NCBI GenBank assembly: GCA_027484025.1
Contig: JAIXTI010000007.1
Coordinates: 1-41,742 of the forward strand
Direction of reading: 5' to 3'
Length of the DNA stretch: 41,742 bases
Origin: a bacterium
Lineage (GTDB): Bacteria > Gemmatimonadota > Gemmatimonadetes > Gemmatimonadales > Gemmatimonadaceae
Part shown: in pieces, positions 26,208 through 35,079 of the stretch
Position numbering within the stretch: the stretch's first letter is position 1
Layout of the letters: each line of letters starts with the position of its first letter
Made by a program: the position numbers and the translations under genes
The notes under the pieces: generated by a model
Seen by the model: the letters and a program-made list of their open reading frames with translations, nothing else
Told to the model about the DNA's origin: nothing
The model's database searches: none

Positions 26208-27653
26208 ATGGACCCCGTTCTCTCCGCCGCTCCCCTCCCGCGCATCATTCAAGGCGGTATGGGCATTGGTGTCTCCAACTGGCGGCTCGCGAACGCCGTG
26301 TCGCGCACAGGAAACCTCGGCGTGGTGTCGGGTACGGTCATCGACACAGTGTTGGTGCGACGACTGCAGGACGGTGATCCCGGCGGGCACATGCGGCGCG
26401 CGCTCGCGCACTTCCCCATTCCGGGTGTCGCCGACGAACTGCTGCGACGCTACTTCCTGCCCGAGGGTCGGGCACCGGGGGCGCCGTATCACCTGCTGCC
26501 CATGTACAAGCAGCTCGTGAGCAGTGCGCGGCAACGGGTTACGGTGGCGGCGGCGTTCGTCGAAACGTGGCTCGCGCGCGAAGGACATGACCACGCCGTG
26601 GGAATGAATCTGCTGACCAAGGTGCAGATGCCGAACCTCGCCACGCTGTACGGAGCGATGCTCGCCGGCGTCGCGACGGTCATCATGGGCGCTGGCATAC
26701 CGCGCGAAATTCCCGGAGCGCTGGATGCGCTCGCCAAGCATGAGCCCGCGACGCTGCGCTTCGACGTAGACGGACTCGCACGTGACGATGCCGAGTTTCT
26801 GAGTTTCACGCCAGCTGACTTGTGGCCGGATGGAGTCGCCCCATCGCAGCCGCTGCTGCGCCCGAACTTCTTTCCCGTGGTGTCGGCCGTATCACTCGCC
26901 GCAACACTGGCGCGCAAATCCAATGGGCGCGTCGATGGGTTCATCGTGGAAGGGCCAACCGCCGGCGGACACAACGCGCCACCGCGCGGCACCATGCAAC
27001 TCGATGCGCTCGGCCAGCCCATTTACGGCGAGCGCGACGCGGTGGATTTGGTGAAGCTGCGTGAGCTGGGGCTCCCTTTCTGGGTCGCCGGCGGCGTCGG
27101 TACGCCGGAAGGTTTATGCGCGGCACTCGATGCCGGCGCGGCGGGCATTCAGGTCGGTACGCTCTTCGCCTTCTGCGATGAGTCGGGGCTCGCCCCCGAC
27201 ATCAAGCGCGAGACATTGCGCGGAGTGCTCGACGGAACGGCGCATGTACGCACTGATCCGCGGGCATCGCCGACAGGCTATCCATTCAAGGTCGTGCAAC
27301 TCGAGGGACACGAGCGTGATGTCCTTGAACGTGAGCGAATTTGCGACCTCGGATACCTGCGCGAGGCTGTCAAACGCGAGGATGGCCGGATGATCTATCG
27401 CTGTGCATCGGAGCCCGTGGAGACGTACATGCACAAGGGCGGCACGTTTTGCGAAACCGATGGCCGCCGCTGTCTCTGCAACGGCTTGCTCGCCGATGTC
27501 GGGCTGGGTCAGCTGCGCGATGGGCGCGCCGAGACGACGCTCGTCACGAGTGGAGACGACCTCGCCTCGCTCGCACGTTTCGCAACGAACGGGCACTATG
27601 GCGCCGCGAGCGTTCTCGAATGGCTCGAGAGCGGCTTGCACGCGACCATCTGA
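26208..27653 (+). CDS. Nitronate monooxygenase-family flavoprotein
   Basis: A 481-residue TIM-barrel FMN enzyme of the nitronate monooxygenase / 2-nitropropane dioxygenase superfamily, cytoplasmic. PRIIQGGMGIGVSNWRLANAVSRTGNLGVVSGT is the N-terminal FMN-site motif. GPTAGGHNAPPRG contains the central His of the family, and WVAGGVGTPEGLCAALDAGAAGIQVGT is the phosphate-binding segment. It is longer than typical members (about 320-380 residues) because of a C-terminal part with a Cys cluster, C415-x6-C422-x-C424. The relatives I can think of include enoyl-reductase-like proteins; the substrate is unknown. The ATG at 26208 is chosen by homology; a GTG at 26184 is also possible. Confidence 0.85.
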   Translation: MDPVLSAAPLPRIIQGGMGIGVSNWRLANAVSRTGNLGVVSGTVIDTVLVRRLQDGDPGGHMRRALAHFPIPGVADELLRRYFLPEGRAPGAPYHLLPMYKQLVSSARQRVTVAAAFVETWLAREGHDHAVGMNLLTKVQMPNLATLYGAMLAGVATVIMGAGIPREIPGALDALAKHEPATLRFDVDGLARDDAEFLSFTPADLWPDGVAPSQPLLRPNFFPVVSAVSLAATLARKSNGRVDGFIVEGPTAGGHNAPPRGTMQLDALGQPIYGERDAVDLVKLRELGLPFWVAGGVGTPEGLCAALDAGAAGIQVGTLFAFCDESGLAPDIKRETLRGVLDGTAHVRTDPRASPTGYPFKVVQLEGHERDVLERERICDLGYLREAVKREDGRMIYRCASEPVETYMHKGGTFCETDGRRCLCNGLLADVGLGQLRDGRAETTLVTSGDDLASLARFATNGHYGAASVLEWLESGLHATI

Positions 27654-27674
27654 CGCCCACGTCCGCCGTCATCA

Positions 27675-27713
27675 CAACGGGGCACGCCGAGAGACATTCG
27701 GAGTGCCCCGTTG
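27675..27713. terminator. Bidirectional terminator between nitronate monooxygenase and fasciclin genes
   Basis: A 16-bp stem with one mismatch (27675-27690 with 27698-27713) and a 7-nt loop lies 22 bp after the flavoprotein stop and 14 bp before the end of the convergent fasciclin gene. Downstream plus-strand bases are CATTTA, a modest T tract. Confidence 0.75.
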
Positions 27714-27726
27714 CATTTACCCCCAC

Positions 27727-28281
27727 TTACCATCCGCGACGCGTCGACGTGTTCGCGTCACACGGTGCGGCCTGCGGCATGAGTACGCGGTCGATGACGT
27801 GAATGAGCCCGTTGCTGGCCGGGACATCGGCAATGCGGACCACTGCGTTGTTCACGCGCAATTCACCGTCGACATCGCGCAACGTCACCTTTTGTCCCGC
27901 CACGGTTTCGGCACTCGACACGGTGCGCGCCTGCGCGGCCGTTACGCGCCCCGGCAACACGTGATACGTGAGCAGCGTGACGAGCTTTTCGCGGTTCTCC
28001 GGCTTGAGCAGATCGGCGACGGTGCCGTTGGGGAGGCGATTGAACGCCTCATCGGTGGGCGCGAACACCGTGAAGGGGCCGCGGCCGACGAGCGTTTCCG
28101 TGAGTCCGGCCGCGTTGACGGCGGCCAGCAGCGTGGAGAATTGGCCGGCGGTGCGAGCGACCTGCGGAATGTTGGGACCGCGCGACGGGTGCTGTGCGGC
28201 GCTGGTCGATGGGGCGCTGGCAAGAGCGAGCAGGGCGCTGGCGGCCACGAGGCGGAGACGGGAAGCGGCGAACGTGAACAT
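27727..28281 (-). CDS. Secreted fasciclin (FAS1) domain protein
   Basis: A 184-residue exported protein. The ATG at 28281 follows AGGAG by 6 nt and begins a Sec signal (MFTFAASRLRLVAASALLALASA, cleavage near TSAAQ); the frame is open further upstream but is not used. One FAS1 domain fills residues about 45-172. The conserved H1 box is FTVFAPTDEAFNRLP, YHVLPG is the YH motif, and the last strand is NGLIHVIDRVLMP. FAS1 domains mediate adhesion or bind ligands outside the cell. It is divergent from an ECF sigma/anti-sigma pair of the SigK/RskA type. In Mycobacterium tuberculosis the fasciclin proteins MPT70/MPT83 are SigK targets, so this gene is probably the sigma factor's target. Confidence 0.92.
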   Translation of the reverse strand: MFTFAASRLRLVAASALLALASAPSTSAAQHPSRGPNIPQVARTAGQFSTLLAAVNAAGLTETLVGRGPFTVFAPTDEAFNRLPNGTVADLLKPENREKLVTLLTYHVLPGRVTAAQARTVSSAETVAGQKVTLRDVDGELRVNNAVVRIADVPASNGLIHVIDRVLMPQAAPCDANTSTRRGW

Positions 28282-28362
28282 GGAGACTCCTGACAAAAGG
28301 TGATGAATGCGGTGACAAACGCCCCGTCCGGAAACATCCGGGATCCGGAGGGCATGCCACGC

Positions 28363-28391
28363 AGTTCGTCGCGCAGGGCGGTTCTGGATGC
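28363..28391 (-). promoter_or_regulatory. Candidate ECF-sigma promoter of the fasciclin gene
   Basis: Read on the minus strand: -35 GCATCC (28391-28386), a 17-nt spacer, then -10 CGAACT (28368-28363). The distance to the ATG at 28281 leaves a leader of about 75 nt. The -35 belongs to one arm of the perfect inverted repeat TGGATGCACC / GGTGCATCCA (28385-28394 and 28414-28423). Its mirror copy serves the sigma gene. The assignment is by pattern only. Confidence 0.6.
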
Positions 28392-28416
28392 ACCGCGTAC
28401 CGACACCCGGTGGGGT

Positions 28417-28444
28417 GCATCCAAAGTCGACGGCCGGGCGAATA
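28417..28444 (+). promoter_or_regulatory. Candidate autoregulated ECF-sigma promoter of the sigma gene
   Basis: Plus strand: -35 GCATCC (28417-28422), a 16-nt spacer, then -10 CGAATA (28439-28444). It has the same elements as the opposite promoter for the fasciclin gene. Transcription would start near 28451, about 28 nt before the proposed GTG start. As I recall it, the mycobacterial SigK consensus is close to CCATCC with CCGAAT, which these resemble. Confidence 0.6.
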
Positions 28445-28478
28445 CTTCTGTGTCCCGTCTCATTTCCGTGGAGTGCGT

Positions 28479-29213
28479 GTGGAATTCGGCCGTCGGCCAC
28501 AGCGAGTGCAGCCTGTGTCATCAGAAGATCCGCCCCAAGCGTCGGCGCCTGAATCGAGCGGGAGCGACGCGACGTCAGCGCGCGCCCGGTTGTCGCTGGT
28601 AAAGGACACGGCTCGCAGCGGCGGCACGTCGCGCGACGACACGATCGTCGACGTGATTCATCTGCTGCCCCGCGTCGCCGCCGGTGACGAACTCGCGGTG
28701 CGCGAATGCGTCGATCGGTACGGGCCGCTCATCTGGGCGCTCGCGCGACGCTGGTCGCCCGACCCGCGCGACGTCGAAGATGCCGTCCAGGAAGTGTTCG
28801 TCGACCTGTGGCGCAGCGCCGGACGGTACGACGCCACGCGCGCCACCGAAGCCGGCTGGGTAGCGATGGTCACCCGACGTCGACTCATCGATCGCATGCG
28901 GCGGCGGCAACGGGCGGTCGAGCTCGAGCCGCTCCCGGAAGATTTCGACCAGGCCGATGATCGTGAAATCGATCTCGACCGGCAGGCGCGCGTGGAACAG
29001 GCACACGCCGTCTTGCAGTCGCTCCCCATCAACCAGCGCACGATGCTCGAACTGTCGCTGCTGCATGGGCGTACACACGACGAGATCGCGCGCGAGACCG
29101 GCGCGCCACTCGGCACCGTCAAATCGAATATCCGTCGCGGACTGCAACGCGCCCGCGACCTGTTGCTCGCCTCCCCCGCGGGACGCGCCGCCACGGAGGA
29201 TCAGCACTCATGA
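28479..29213 (+). CDS. ECF RNA polymerase sigma factor, SigK-like
   Basis: A ~244-residue extracytoplasmic-function sigma factor. Region 2 runs from about AAGDELAVRECVDRYGPLIWALA through DVEDAVQEVFVDLWRSAGRYD to WVAMVTRRRLIDRMRRRQR. Region 4 covers LPINQRTMLELSLLHGRTHDEIARETGAPLGTVKSNIRRGLQRAR. These elements and the overlap with an RskA-type anti-sigma gene suggest the SigK group. The start is uncertain: GTG at 28479 has GGAG at proper spacing and follows the candidate promoter, but gives a ~50-residue extension of low complexity; ATG 28410 would lie upstream of the proposed transcription start. The stop overlaps the next gene start (ATGA at 29210). The intergenic mirror promoters imply autoregulation. 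Confidence 0.9.
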   Translation: MEFGRRPQRVQPVSSEDPPQASAPESSGSDATSARARLSLVKDTARSGGTSRDDTIVDVIHLLPRVAAGDELAVRECVDRYGPLIWALARRWSPDPRDVEDAVQEVFVDLWRSAGRYDATRATEAGWVAMVTRRRLIDRMRRRQRAVELEPLPEDFDQADDREIDLDRQARVEQAHAVLQSLPINQRTMLELSLLHGRTHDEIARETGAPLGTVKSNIRRGLQRARDLLLASPAGRAATEDQHS

Positions 29214-29950
29214 ACCAGTCTGCGAACACCCCTTCAGATCCACACATGCCCGACGAATTCGAACCCACCGCGCACGAGTTGCTGGCCGGTGAGCTCACGG
29301 CGGCCATGCTGCACGACCATCAGGGTGCCGACGACCAGCTCCCGCCGGCGCTCGCAGCCCGCATCACCGCCACCGGCGAAGCACTCGTACGGGCCCGGAC
29401 GGTGCCGCCCATAACGGCGCCCGCTGCTCCAGCACCCCGCGGCCGCCGCTCATGGACCGCCTGGAGTGGCTGGCTGGCCGCGGCCGCGCTGCTGGCGATC
29501 GTCGTCCGCGCGCCTCGGCCGGACGCGCCGTCTGCGGGCACGCCGGAAATCATCGATCCCGTGGCCGCACTGCGGGACTCGCTCCTGGCCGACAGCACCC
29601 TGCTCCGCCGCAGCTGGACCGTCACCACCGACAGCGCGGCGACGTCGGCCACCGGTGAGGTCATCTGGGACGCGCGGACCCAGCGCGGAGTGATGCGCTT
29701 TGCCGGCCTCGCCCCCAACGATCGGGCCCGTTGGCAGTACCAGCTCTGGATCTTCGACAAGGCCCGCGACGAGCGCTATCCGGTGGACGGGGGCGTCTTC
29801 GACATCCCGGCCAACGGCGGCGAGGTCCTCGTGCCCATTCGGGCCCGGCTCCCAGTAGGCGACGCCGTGCTCTTTGCGGTGACCGTCGAGAAGCCGGGGG
29901 GCGTGGTGGTCTCGACCCGGGAACGGATCGCGGTGTTGGCCAAGATTTAG
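29210..29950 (+). CDS. Membrane anti-sigma factor, RskA family
   Basis: A 246-residue single-pass membrane protein expected to hold the ECF sigma inactive. Residues 1-80 are cytoplasmic and acidic in the first part (DEFEPTAHELLAGELTAAML); they lack the HxxxCxxC zinc motif of ZAS anti-sigmas. One membrane helix lies at about 82-100. The external C-terminal ~140 residues match the RskA domain: GVMRFAGLAPNDRARWQYQLWIFDKARDERYPVDGGVFDIP followed by VLFAVTVEKPGGVVVST. It overlaps the sigma gene by ATGA, so the two are translationally coupled. Release of sigma in relatives involves regulated proteolysis; whether that occurs here is not visible. Confidence 0.85.
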   Translation: MNQSANTPSDPHMPDEFEPTAHELLAGELTAAMLHDHQGADDQLPPALAARITATGEALVRARTVPPITAPAAPAPRGRRSWTAWSGWLAAAALLAIVVRAPRPDAPSAGTPEIIDPVAALRDSLLADSTLLRRSWTVTTDSAATSATGEVIWDARTQRGVMRFAGLAPNDRARWQYQLWIFDKARDERYPVDGGVFDIPANGGEVLVPIRARLPVGDAVLFAVTVEKPGGVVVSTRERIAVLAKI

Positions 29951-29983
29951 AAAGATTTGCGGGGAGCGGCCGATACTCTCCGC

Positions 29984-31108
<1,125 letters not shown>

Positions 31109-31150
31109 GTTGAGGGAGGACGTCCGTCGTCTTCCATTCACGGTTCCGCC

Positions 31151-32644
31151 ATGCGCACTTCTTCGTTTCGTGCGACTGCCCTGCGCAGCGCGTCGCTCCT
31201 TGCTGCAGCGCTGCTGCTCGCCGCCGCGCCCGTAGCGGCACAACCCGGTCTTGCGGTAACGCTCCCGGAAGTGGCCGCACGCCGCGCCGCCTTCGCCGAA
31301 CGCATTGGTAATGGCGTCGTCGTGGCCTTCGGCGGACGCGCACTGGTGCACGACTTCAGCACCTTCTATCAGCTCGCCGCGTTCCGGTATCTCACCGAGC
31401 TCAACGAGCCCGATCACGCGCTGGTGATGGTGGTGCGCGACAAGGTCCCCACCGCCGCGCTGTTTCTGACCAAGCTCGAAGCGCGCACCGCCTTCTACTA
31501 CGGGCAGCGCACCGACTCCACCAACAGTGTGGCGCGTACCGGCCTTCCGGCGCGTTCTTACGATGCGGTGTGGACCGTACTCGACTCGCTGGCGGGCACC
31601 GGCTTGCCATTCTTCCACATCCCCGATGTGGAGACGATGGATTTTTCGCGCGCCGACACACTTACGCGCGGCCAGGAAGCGATCAAGCAACTCGCCAAAC
31701 GCCATCCGTCGTTGACGATTCGCACGGCCATGCCGCAGCTGCTGGCGGTGCGTGCGAAGAAGACGGCCGCTGAGCTCGCGCTGCTCCGAAAGGCCGTGGA
31801 GATTTCCAGCGAAGGACATCGTGCGGCGATGCTTACGGCCAACCCGCAGCACGAATACGAACTGCGCGCGGCCATCGAATACGAGTTCACTCGCCGTGGC
31901 GCGGAACGTCCGGCGTACGGCTCCATTGTGGGATCGGGATACAACGGCACGACGCTGCACTACATGCGCGATATGGACCCCGTCAAACCCGGCGACCTGG
32001 TCGTCATCGACGCCGGCGCGGAGTTCCGTGGCTATGCGGCCGACATCACGCGCACCATTCCCGTGAGCGGCCGCTACAGCAAGGAACAACGGCAGCTGTA
32101 CCAACTCGTTCTCGACGCGCAACTCGCCGCAGAGCGCAACAGCAAGCCCGGCATGGCCATTCGTGCCGCCGCCGACAGTTCGGTGGTGGTGCGTACCAAG
32201 GGGCTCGCCGCACTCGGGCTCATCGAGAGTGAAGACGCGCAGTACGATCCGCCCTGGCGCGTGGATTGTGTGGCCAACCCCGCGTCGTGCAAGCAGGCGA
32301 ATCTGTGGATGATTCACGGCATCTCGCACGGCATCGGTCTCGCCGTACACGACCCGTTGCAAGGCGATCAGAACGGCGGAAAGTTTGCCGAAGGAGACGC
32401 CTTCACTATCGAGCCCGGTATTTACGTGAGCACGCGCGCGCTGGATGTGCTCCCCGATACGCCGCGCAACCGCCAGTTCAAGGCCAAGGTGTTGGCCAAG
32501 GTGAAGCAGTACGAAAACACCGGCGTGCGCATCGAAGACGACTACATCATTACCGAGAAGGGACTCGAGCGCATCTCGCTGGTGCCACGTGAGATGGACG
32601 AGATCGAAGCGCTGATGCAGCGTCGGCGCGTAATTCAGCCGTAA
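31151..32644 (+). CDS. Secreted Xaa-Pro aminopeptidase (M24 family)
   Basis: A 497-residue dimetal peptidase with a Sec signal (MRTSSFRATALRSASLLAAALLLAAAPVAAQ), hence periplasmic or extracellular, unlike cytoplasmic E. coli PepP. Residues about 35-210 resemble the aminopeptidase P N-terminal domain (RRAAFAERIGNGVVVAFGG, FRYLTELNEPDHALVMVV). The pita-bread catalytic domain carries all five ligands: Asp287, Asp298, His393, Glu421 and Glu462. VGSGYNGTTLHYMRD holds the substrate-binding His. It releases N-terminal residues linked to proline from peptides, fitting a peptide-scavenging lifestyle together with the S9 peptidase at 37083. It begins 42 bp after the cyclase gene and is followed after 7 bp by a GNAT gene. 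Confidence 0.92.
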   Translation: MRTSSFRATALRSASLLAAALLLAAAPVAAQPGLAVTLPEVAARRAAFAERIGNGVVVAFGGRALVHDFSTFYQLAAFRYLTELNEPDHALVMVVRDKVPTAALFLTKLEARTAFYYGQRTDSTNSVARTGLPARSYDAVWTVLDSLAGTGLPFFHIPDVETMDFSRADTLTRGQEAIKQLAKRHPSLTIRTAMPQLLAVRAKKTAAELALLRKAVEISSEGHRAAMLTANPQHEYELRAAIEYEFTRRGAERPAYGSIVGSGYNGTTLHYMRDMDPVKPGDLVVIDAGAEFRGYAADITRTIPVSGRYSKEQRQLYQLVLDAQLAAERNSKPGMAIRAAADSSVVVRTKGLAALGLIESEDAQYDPPWRVDCVANPASCKQANLWMIHGISHGIGLAVHDPLQGDQNGGKFAEGDAFTIEPGIYVSTRALDVLPDTPRNRQFKAKVLAKVKQYENTGVRIEDDYIITEKGLERISLVPREMDEIEALMQRRRVIQP

Positions 32645-32651
32645 GGAGATC

Positions 32652-33161
32652 ATGACGCCCCCGCGCGAACCTCGCCCCGTTCCCGGCATTACCCTGCGTG
32701 CGTTGCGTTCCGGCGACCTGGGCTGGGTCGTACACCGACAGGCCGTACTCTACCAGCAGGAGTATGGATGGGGTCTCGCGTTCGAGGCGCTCGTGGCTCG
32801 CGTGGCCGCCGACTTCGTGCAGCAGCGCGATGTTGCGAAGGATCACGCGTGGATCGCCGAGCGTGGCGGATCTATCGTGGGGGCCGTCTTTCTCACGCGG
32901 GTCGACGACCGCACCGGCAAGTTGCGGATGCTCTATGTGGAGCCTTCGACGCGCGGACTGGGGCTGGGGCGTCACCTCGTGCAAACGTGCATTGCCGGCG
33001 CGCGCGACCGTGGCTACGAGCGACTGACGCTCTGGACGAACGCCGTGCTCACGGCCGCGCGCGGCATTTATGTCGCGGAAGGGTTTACGCTGGAGCACAG
33101 CGAGCCGCACCATCTGTTCGGTCCGGAGCAGATGGGGGAGACGTGGACGCTGACGCTGTAG
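32652..33161 (+). CDS. GNAT-family N-acetyltransferase
   Basis: A 169-residue acetyl-CoA-dependent acetyltransferase. The coenzyme A motif is LRMLYVEPSTRGLGLGRHLVQTCI (R/Q-x-x-G-x-G/A as RGLGLG), followed by GYERLTLWTNAVLTAARGIYVAEGF. The N-terminal LRALRSGDLGWVVHRQAVLYQQEYGWGLAFEALVARV closely resembles the acetyltransferase half of MarR-GNAT fusion proteins, but here the MarR half is absent and the gene starts normally. AAGGAG 4 nt before the ATG at 32652 supports the start. It is the last gene of the plus-strand run beginning with the sigma factor and converges with a cytochrome-like gene 18 bp away. The substrate is unknown. Confidence 0.9.
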   Translation: MTPPREPRPVPGITLRALRSGDLGWVVHRQAVLYQQEYGWGLAFEALVARVAADFVQQRDVAKDHAWIAERGGSIVGAVFLTRVDDRTGKLRMLYVEPSTRGLGLGRHLVQTCIAGARDRGYERLTLWTNAVLTAARGIYVAEGFTLEHSEPHHLFGPEQMGETWTLTL

Positions 33162-33179
33162 GCCGGCAATCCGCCCGAT

Positions 33180-34514
33180 TTACTTCGCGCGACCATCCAT
33201 CGACACAAACTCCGGCTTCGTAGCCGCGAGAATTTCCGCCACCGCCTGCCGCTCGGCGTCCGATAGATCGCTCGGTTCTGTTCCGTCGAGCACCTCGCGT
33301 ATCCTGGCGTACACTGCTTGCCGGGCCATGCGCGGCAGTGCGTCGAAAGCCGCCGAGTAAATCAGAAAACTGCACGGATATTTGAACAGCCGGTGCGTGA
33401 GGTCGAAGTCACGCAGCGAGCGGCCGCGCGGGTCGCGCACCGCGTGCGCCGAAAAGTCCTGCACGAAGCTCGTGGTGCCGCGCATGGGCGCCGAAAGGCG
33501 GGCTTCCTGCACGAAGAGCAGTGTGCGCGTGAGATTGTCGATGGCACCGCGTAGTCGTGGCGTGACAGGCGCGTGAAGGCTGTCGTACCGCACGGCGGAG
33601 ACCTGCGCCTCCATGATCGCTTCACGCGCCGCTTCGTGCACCGCCATGATGCGATTGTGCACGACGGTTTGGTGTGTGAGCACCATGAGCGCCACGAGAT
33701 CGCTCTGCGACGAGATATACGACGCCGTGTCGAACAGACCAGCGAGCGACGTGCGCGCGCTGTCTGGGCGACGCTCGAACTGCGTGCGATAACCCTTCTT
33801 GTCGTAGACTTCGTGGCCGAGCACCGGCGCATACACGTTGCCGGCGTGTCCTCCGGAGCCGGTGACGTAGTAGCCGCCAAAGCGTTGTGCGACGGGCGTG
33901 ACGTCGGAGGTGGAACCGTCATGCACACCGGTGATCGGATAGCCATGCCGGTCGGCGATGGTGCTGAGCACCATGAATCCCGGCACGCCACCAGTGGCGC
34001 CTTTGGAGGAATGACACATGAGACAGCTGGTCGTTTCGCGCTCGAAGCGTGAGCGCGCGCGCGGCTCCTGATTGAGCGTGTAGAACACGCCACCCTTTAT
34101 CGGATCGACCGCACCGACCTCGAGAAAGCGACTCTCGAGTACGTAACCGACGTACACGTCGTCATTGAAGTACAGCGCGCGGGGAGACCACGGGGTGATC
34201 TTGTCCGTTTGCAGACTGGTGCGCGAAAAGACGAGCGTCTGCGAGGACACCGGGATATCGAGCGCCTTGAGCAGCGCTGGCAGGTATCCCAGCACGCTGT
34301 CGTGGGCGAGCGATTCCTGCCCGCTGTTCAGCCGTTGTTGCAACAGGGCCACGGGGTCGCGCGCCGGCATGCTGTCGGCCGCTCGAGGGGGCACCGAGGT
34401 GGGCGCGCTCCCCGCCGACGAGTGCACGGTCGCGAGCGCCGCGGCGATGGCCACTACGGTGCCGATCAGACGGGCGACAAGCCGTGGCGTCGTGGAGGAG
34501 GCTAAATGTTGCAT
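33180..34514 (-). CDS. Monoheme c-type cytochrome-like exported protein
   Basis: A 444-residue protein with an N-terminal signal or anchor (RLVARLIGTVVAIAAALATV) and a single heme-binding CXXCH (C164-LM-C167-H168 in RETTSCLMCHSS). It has long conserved-looking stretches around this, such as SPRALYFNDDVYVGYVLESRFLEVGAVDPIKGGVFYTL and VLSTIADRHGYPITG. I have the impression of a family of large monoheme proteins in soil bacteria, but I cannot name a PFAM domain. The large non-heme portion suggests an enzyme or sensor rather than a simple electron shuttle. It stands alone after a probable terminator at 34528; the function is unknown. Confidence 0.75.
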   Translation of the reverse strand: MQHLASSTTPRLVARLIGTVVAIAAALATVHSSAGSAPTSVPPRAADSMPARDPVALLQQRLNSGQESLAHDSVLGYLPALLKALDIPVSSQTLVFSRTSLQTDKITPWSPRALYFNDDVYVGYVLESRFLEVGAVDPIKGGVFYTLNQEPRARSRFERETTSCLMCHSSKGATGGVPGFMVLSTIADRHGYPITGVHDGSTSDVTPVAQRFGGYYVTGSGGHAGNVYAPVLGHEVYDKKGYRTQFERRPDSARTSLAGLFDTASYISSQSDLVALMVLTHQTVVHNRIMAVHEAAREAIMEAQVSAVRYDSLHAPVTPRLRGAIDNLTRTLLFVQEARLSAPMRGTTSFVQDFSAHAVRDPRGRSLRDFDLTHRLFKYPCSFLIYSAAFDALPRMARQAVYARIREVLDGTEPSDLSDAERQAVAEILAATKPEFVSMDGRAK

Positions 34515-34527
34515 ATGCCAGACAAGT

Positions 34528-34561
34528 TTCCCCGGTTTCCGGCGCGCGTCGACCGGGGGAA
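34528..34561 (-). terminator. Hairpin upstream of the monoheme gene, probable terminator of the membrane protein gene
   Basis: On the minus strand, TTCCCCCGGT (34561-34552) pairs with ACCGGGGAA (34536-34528) with one bulged base, followed by ACTTGTCT. It lies 21 bp after the stop of the small membrane protein gene and before the monoheme start. Confidence 0.45.
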
Positions 34562-34581
34562 CCCTGACAACCCGCTAGATT

Positions 34582-35013
34582 TCAGCGGTTATCGCTTTTC
34601 CGCTTCGAGGCCATGGCGGCCGCCGCGATGAGCGCGAAGGGGCTGACCGTGGCAATGAAGACGCTGGCGATGAACATGGACGTGCGGGCGGGGATCGTCT
34701 GGTCCGAATTGTCCGGTTCGCCGCGGACGAGCGTCACCGCGAGCATGACGAGCGGCTGCGTGGCCAGCAGGACCGTTGCCCAACGCCAGGCACCTTTGGG
34801 GTGGAGCCAGCCGCACAGCCCGGATCCGACCATCACGAACGCCAGCCAGAGGAACTGGACGGCGCCCTGCGGAATGCCATTCGCCGCGAACCAGGGCGTC
34901 GCGTCGATGATGGTGTAGGCGACCACGCCGAGGGCGGCCGCGAGGGCGGCGACCTGCGGGGTCGTGAGAGACGTGGGGACGGGGGTCGGTTCGGCGGTCA
35001 TATCGATCTGCAT
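34582..35013 (-). CDS. Small four-helix membrane protein, 143 aa
   Basis: No family recognised. Four hydrophobic segments are visible (about residues 20-45, 50-70, 78-97 and 112-134), the first containing VAALAAALGVVAYTIIDATPWFA. The protein begins with an acidic/Pro-rich cytoplasmic stretch (MTAEPTPVPTS) and ends in a basic tail (ASKRKSDNR). It lies 66 bp downstream of the DUF71-family ATPase gene on the same strand. A start at 35001 (second Met) is equally possible; neither has a good ribosome-binding site. Confidence 0.65.
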   Translation of the reverse strand: MQIDMTAEPTPVPTSLTTPQVAALAAALGVVAYTIIDATPWFAANGIPQGAVQFLWLAFVMVGSGLCGWLHPKGAWRWATVLLATQPLVMLAVTLVRGEPDNSDQTIPARTSMFIASVFIATVSPFALIAAAAMASKRKSDNR

Positions 35014-35079
35014 ATCGGCCGTTGGCTTCGGTCTGGCGAGTACGGAAACGGATGCTGAAGCATAGTGGGCTGGACGGCC

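Noticed and set aside
28410-28478. ATG at 28410 as start of the sigma factor
   Set aside because: It lies upstream of the candidate promoter's predicted transcription start near 28451, and the added residues show no sigma-factor similarity.
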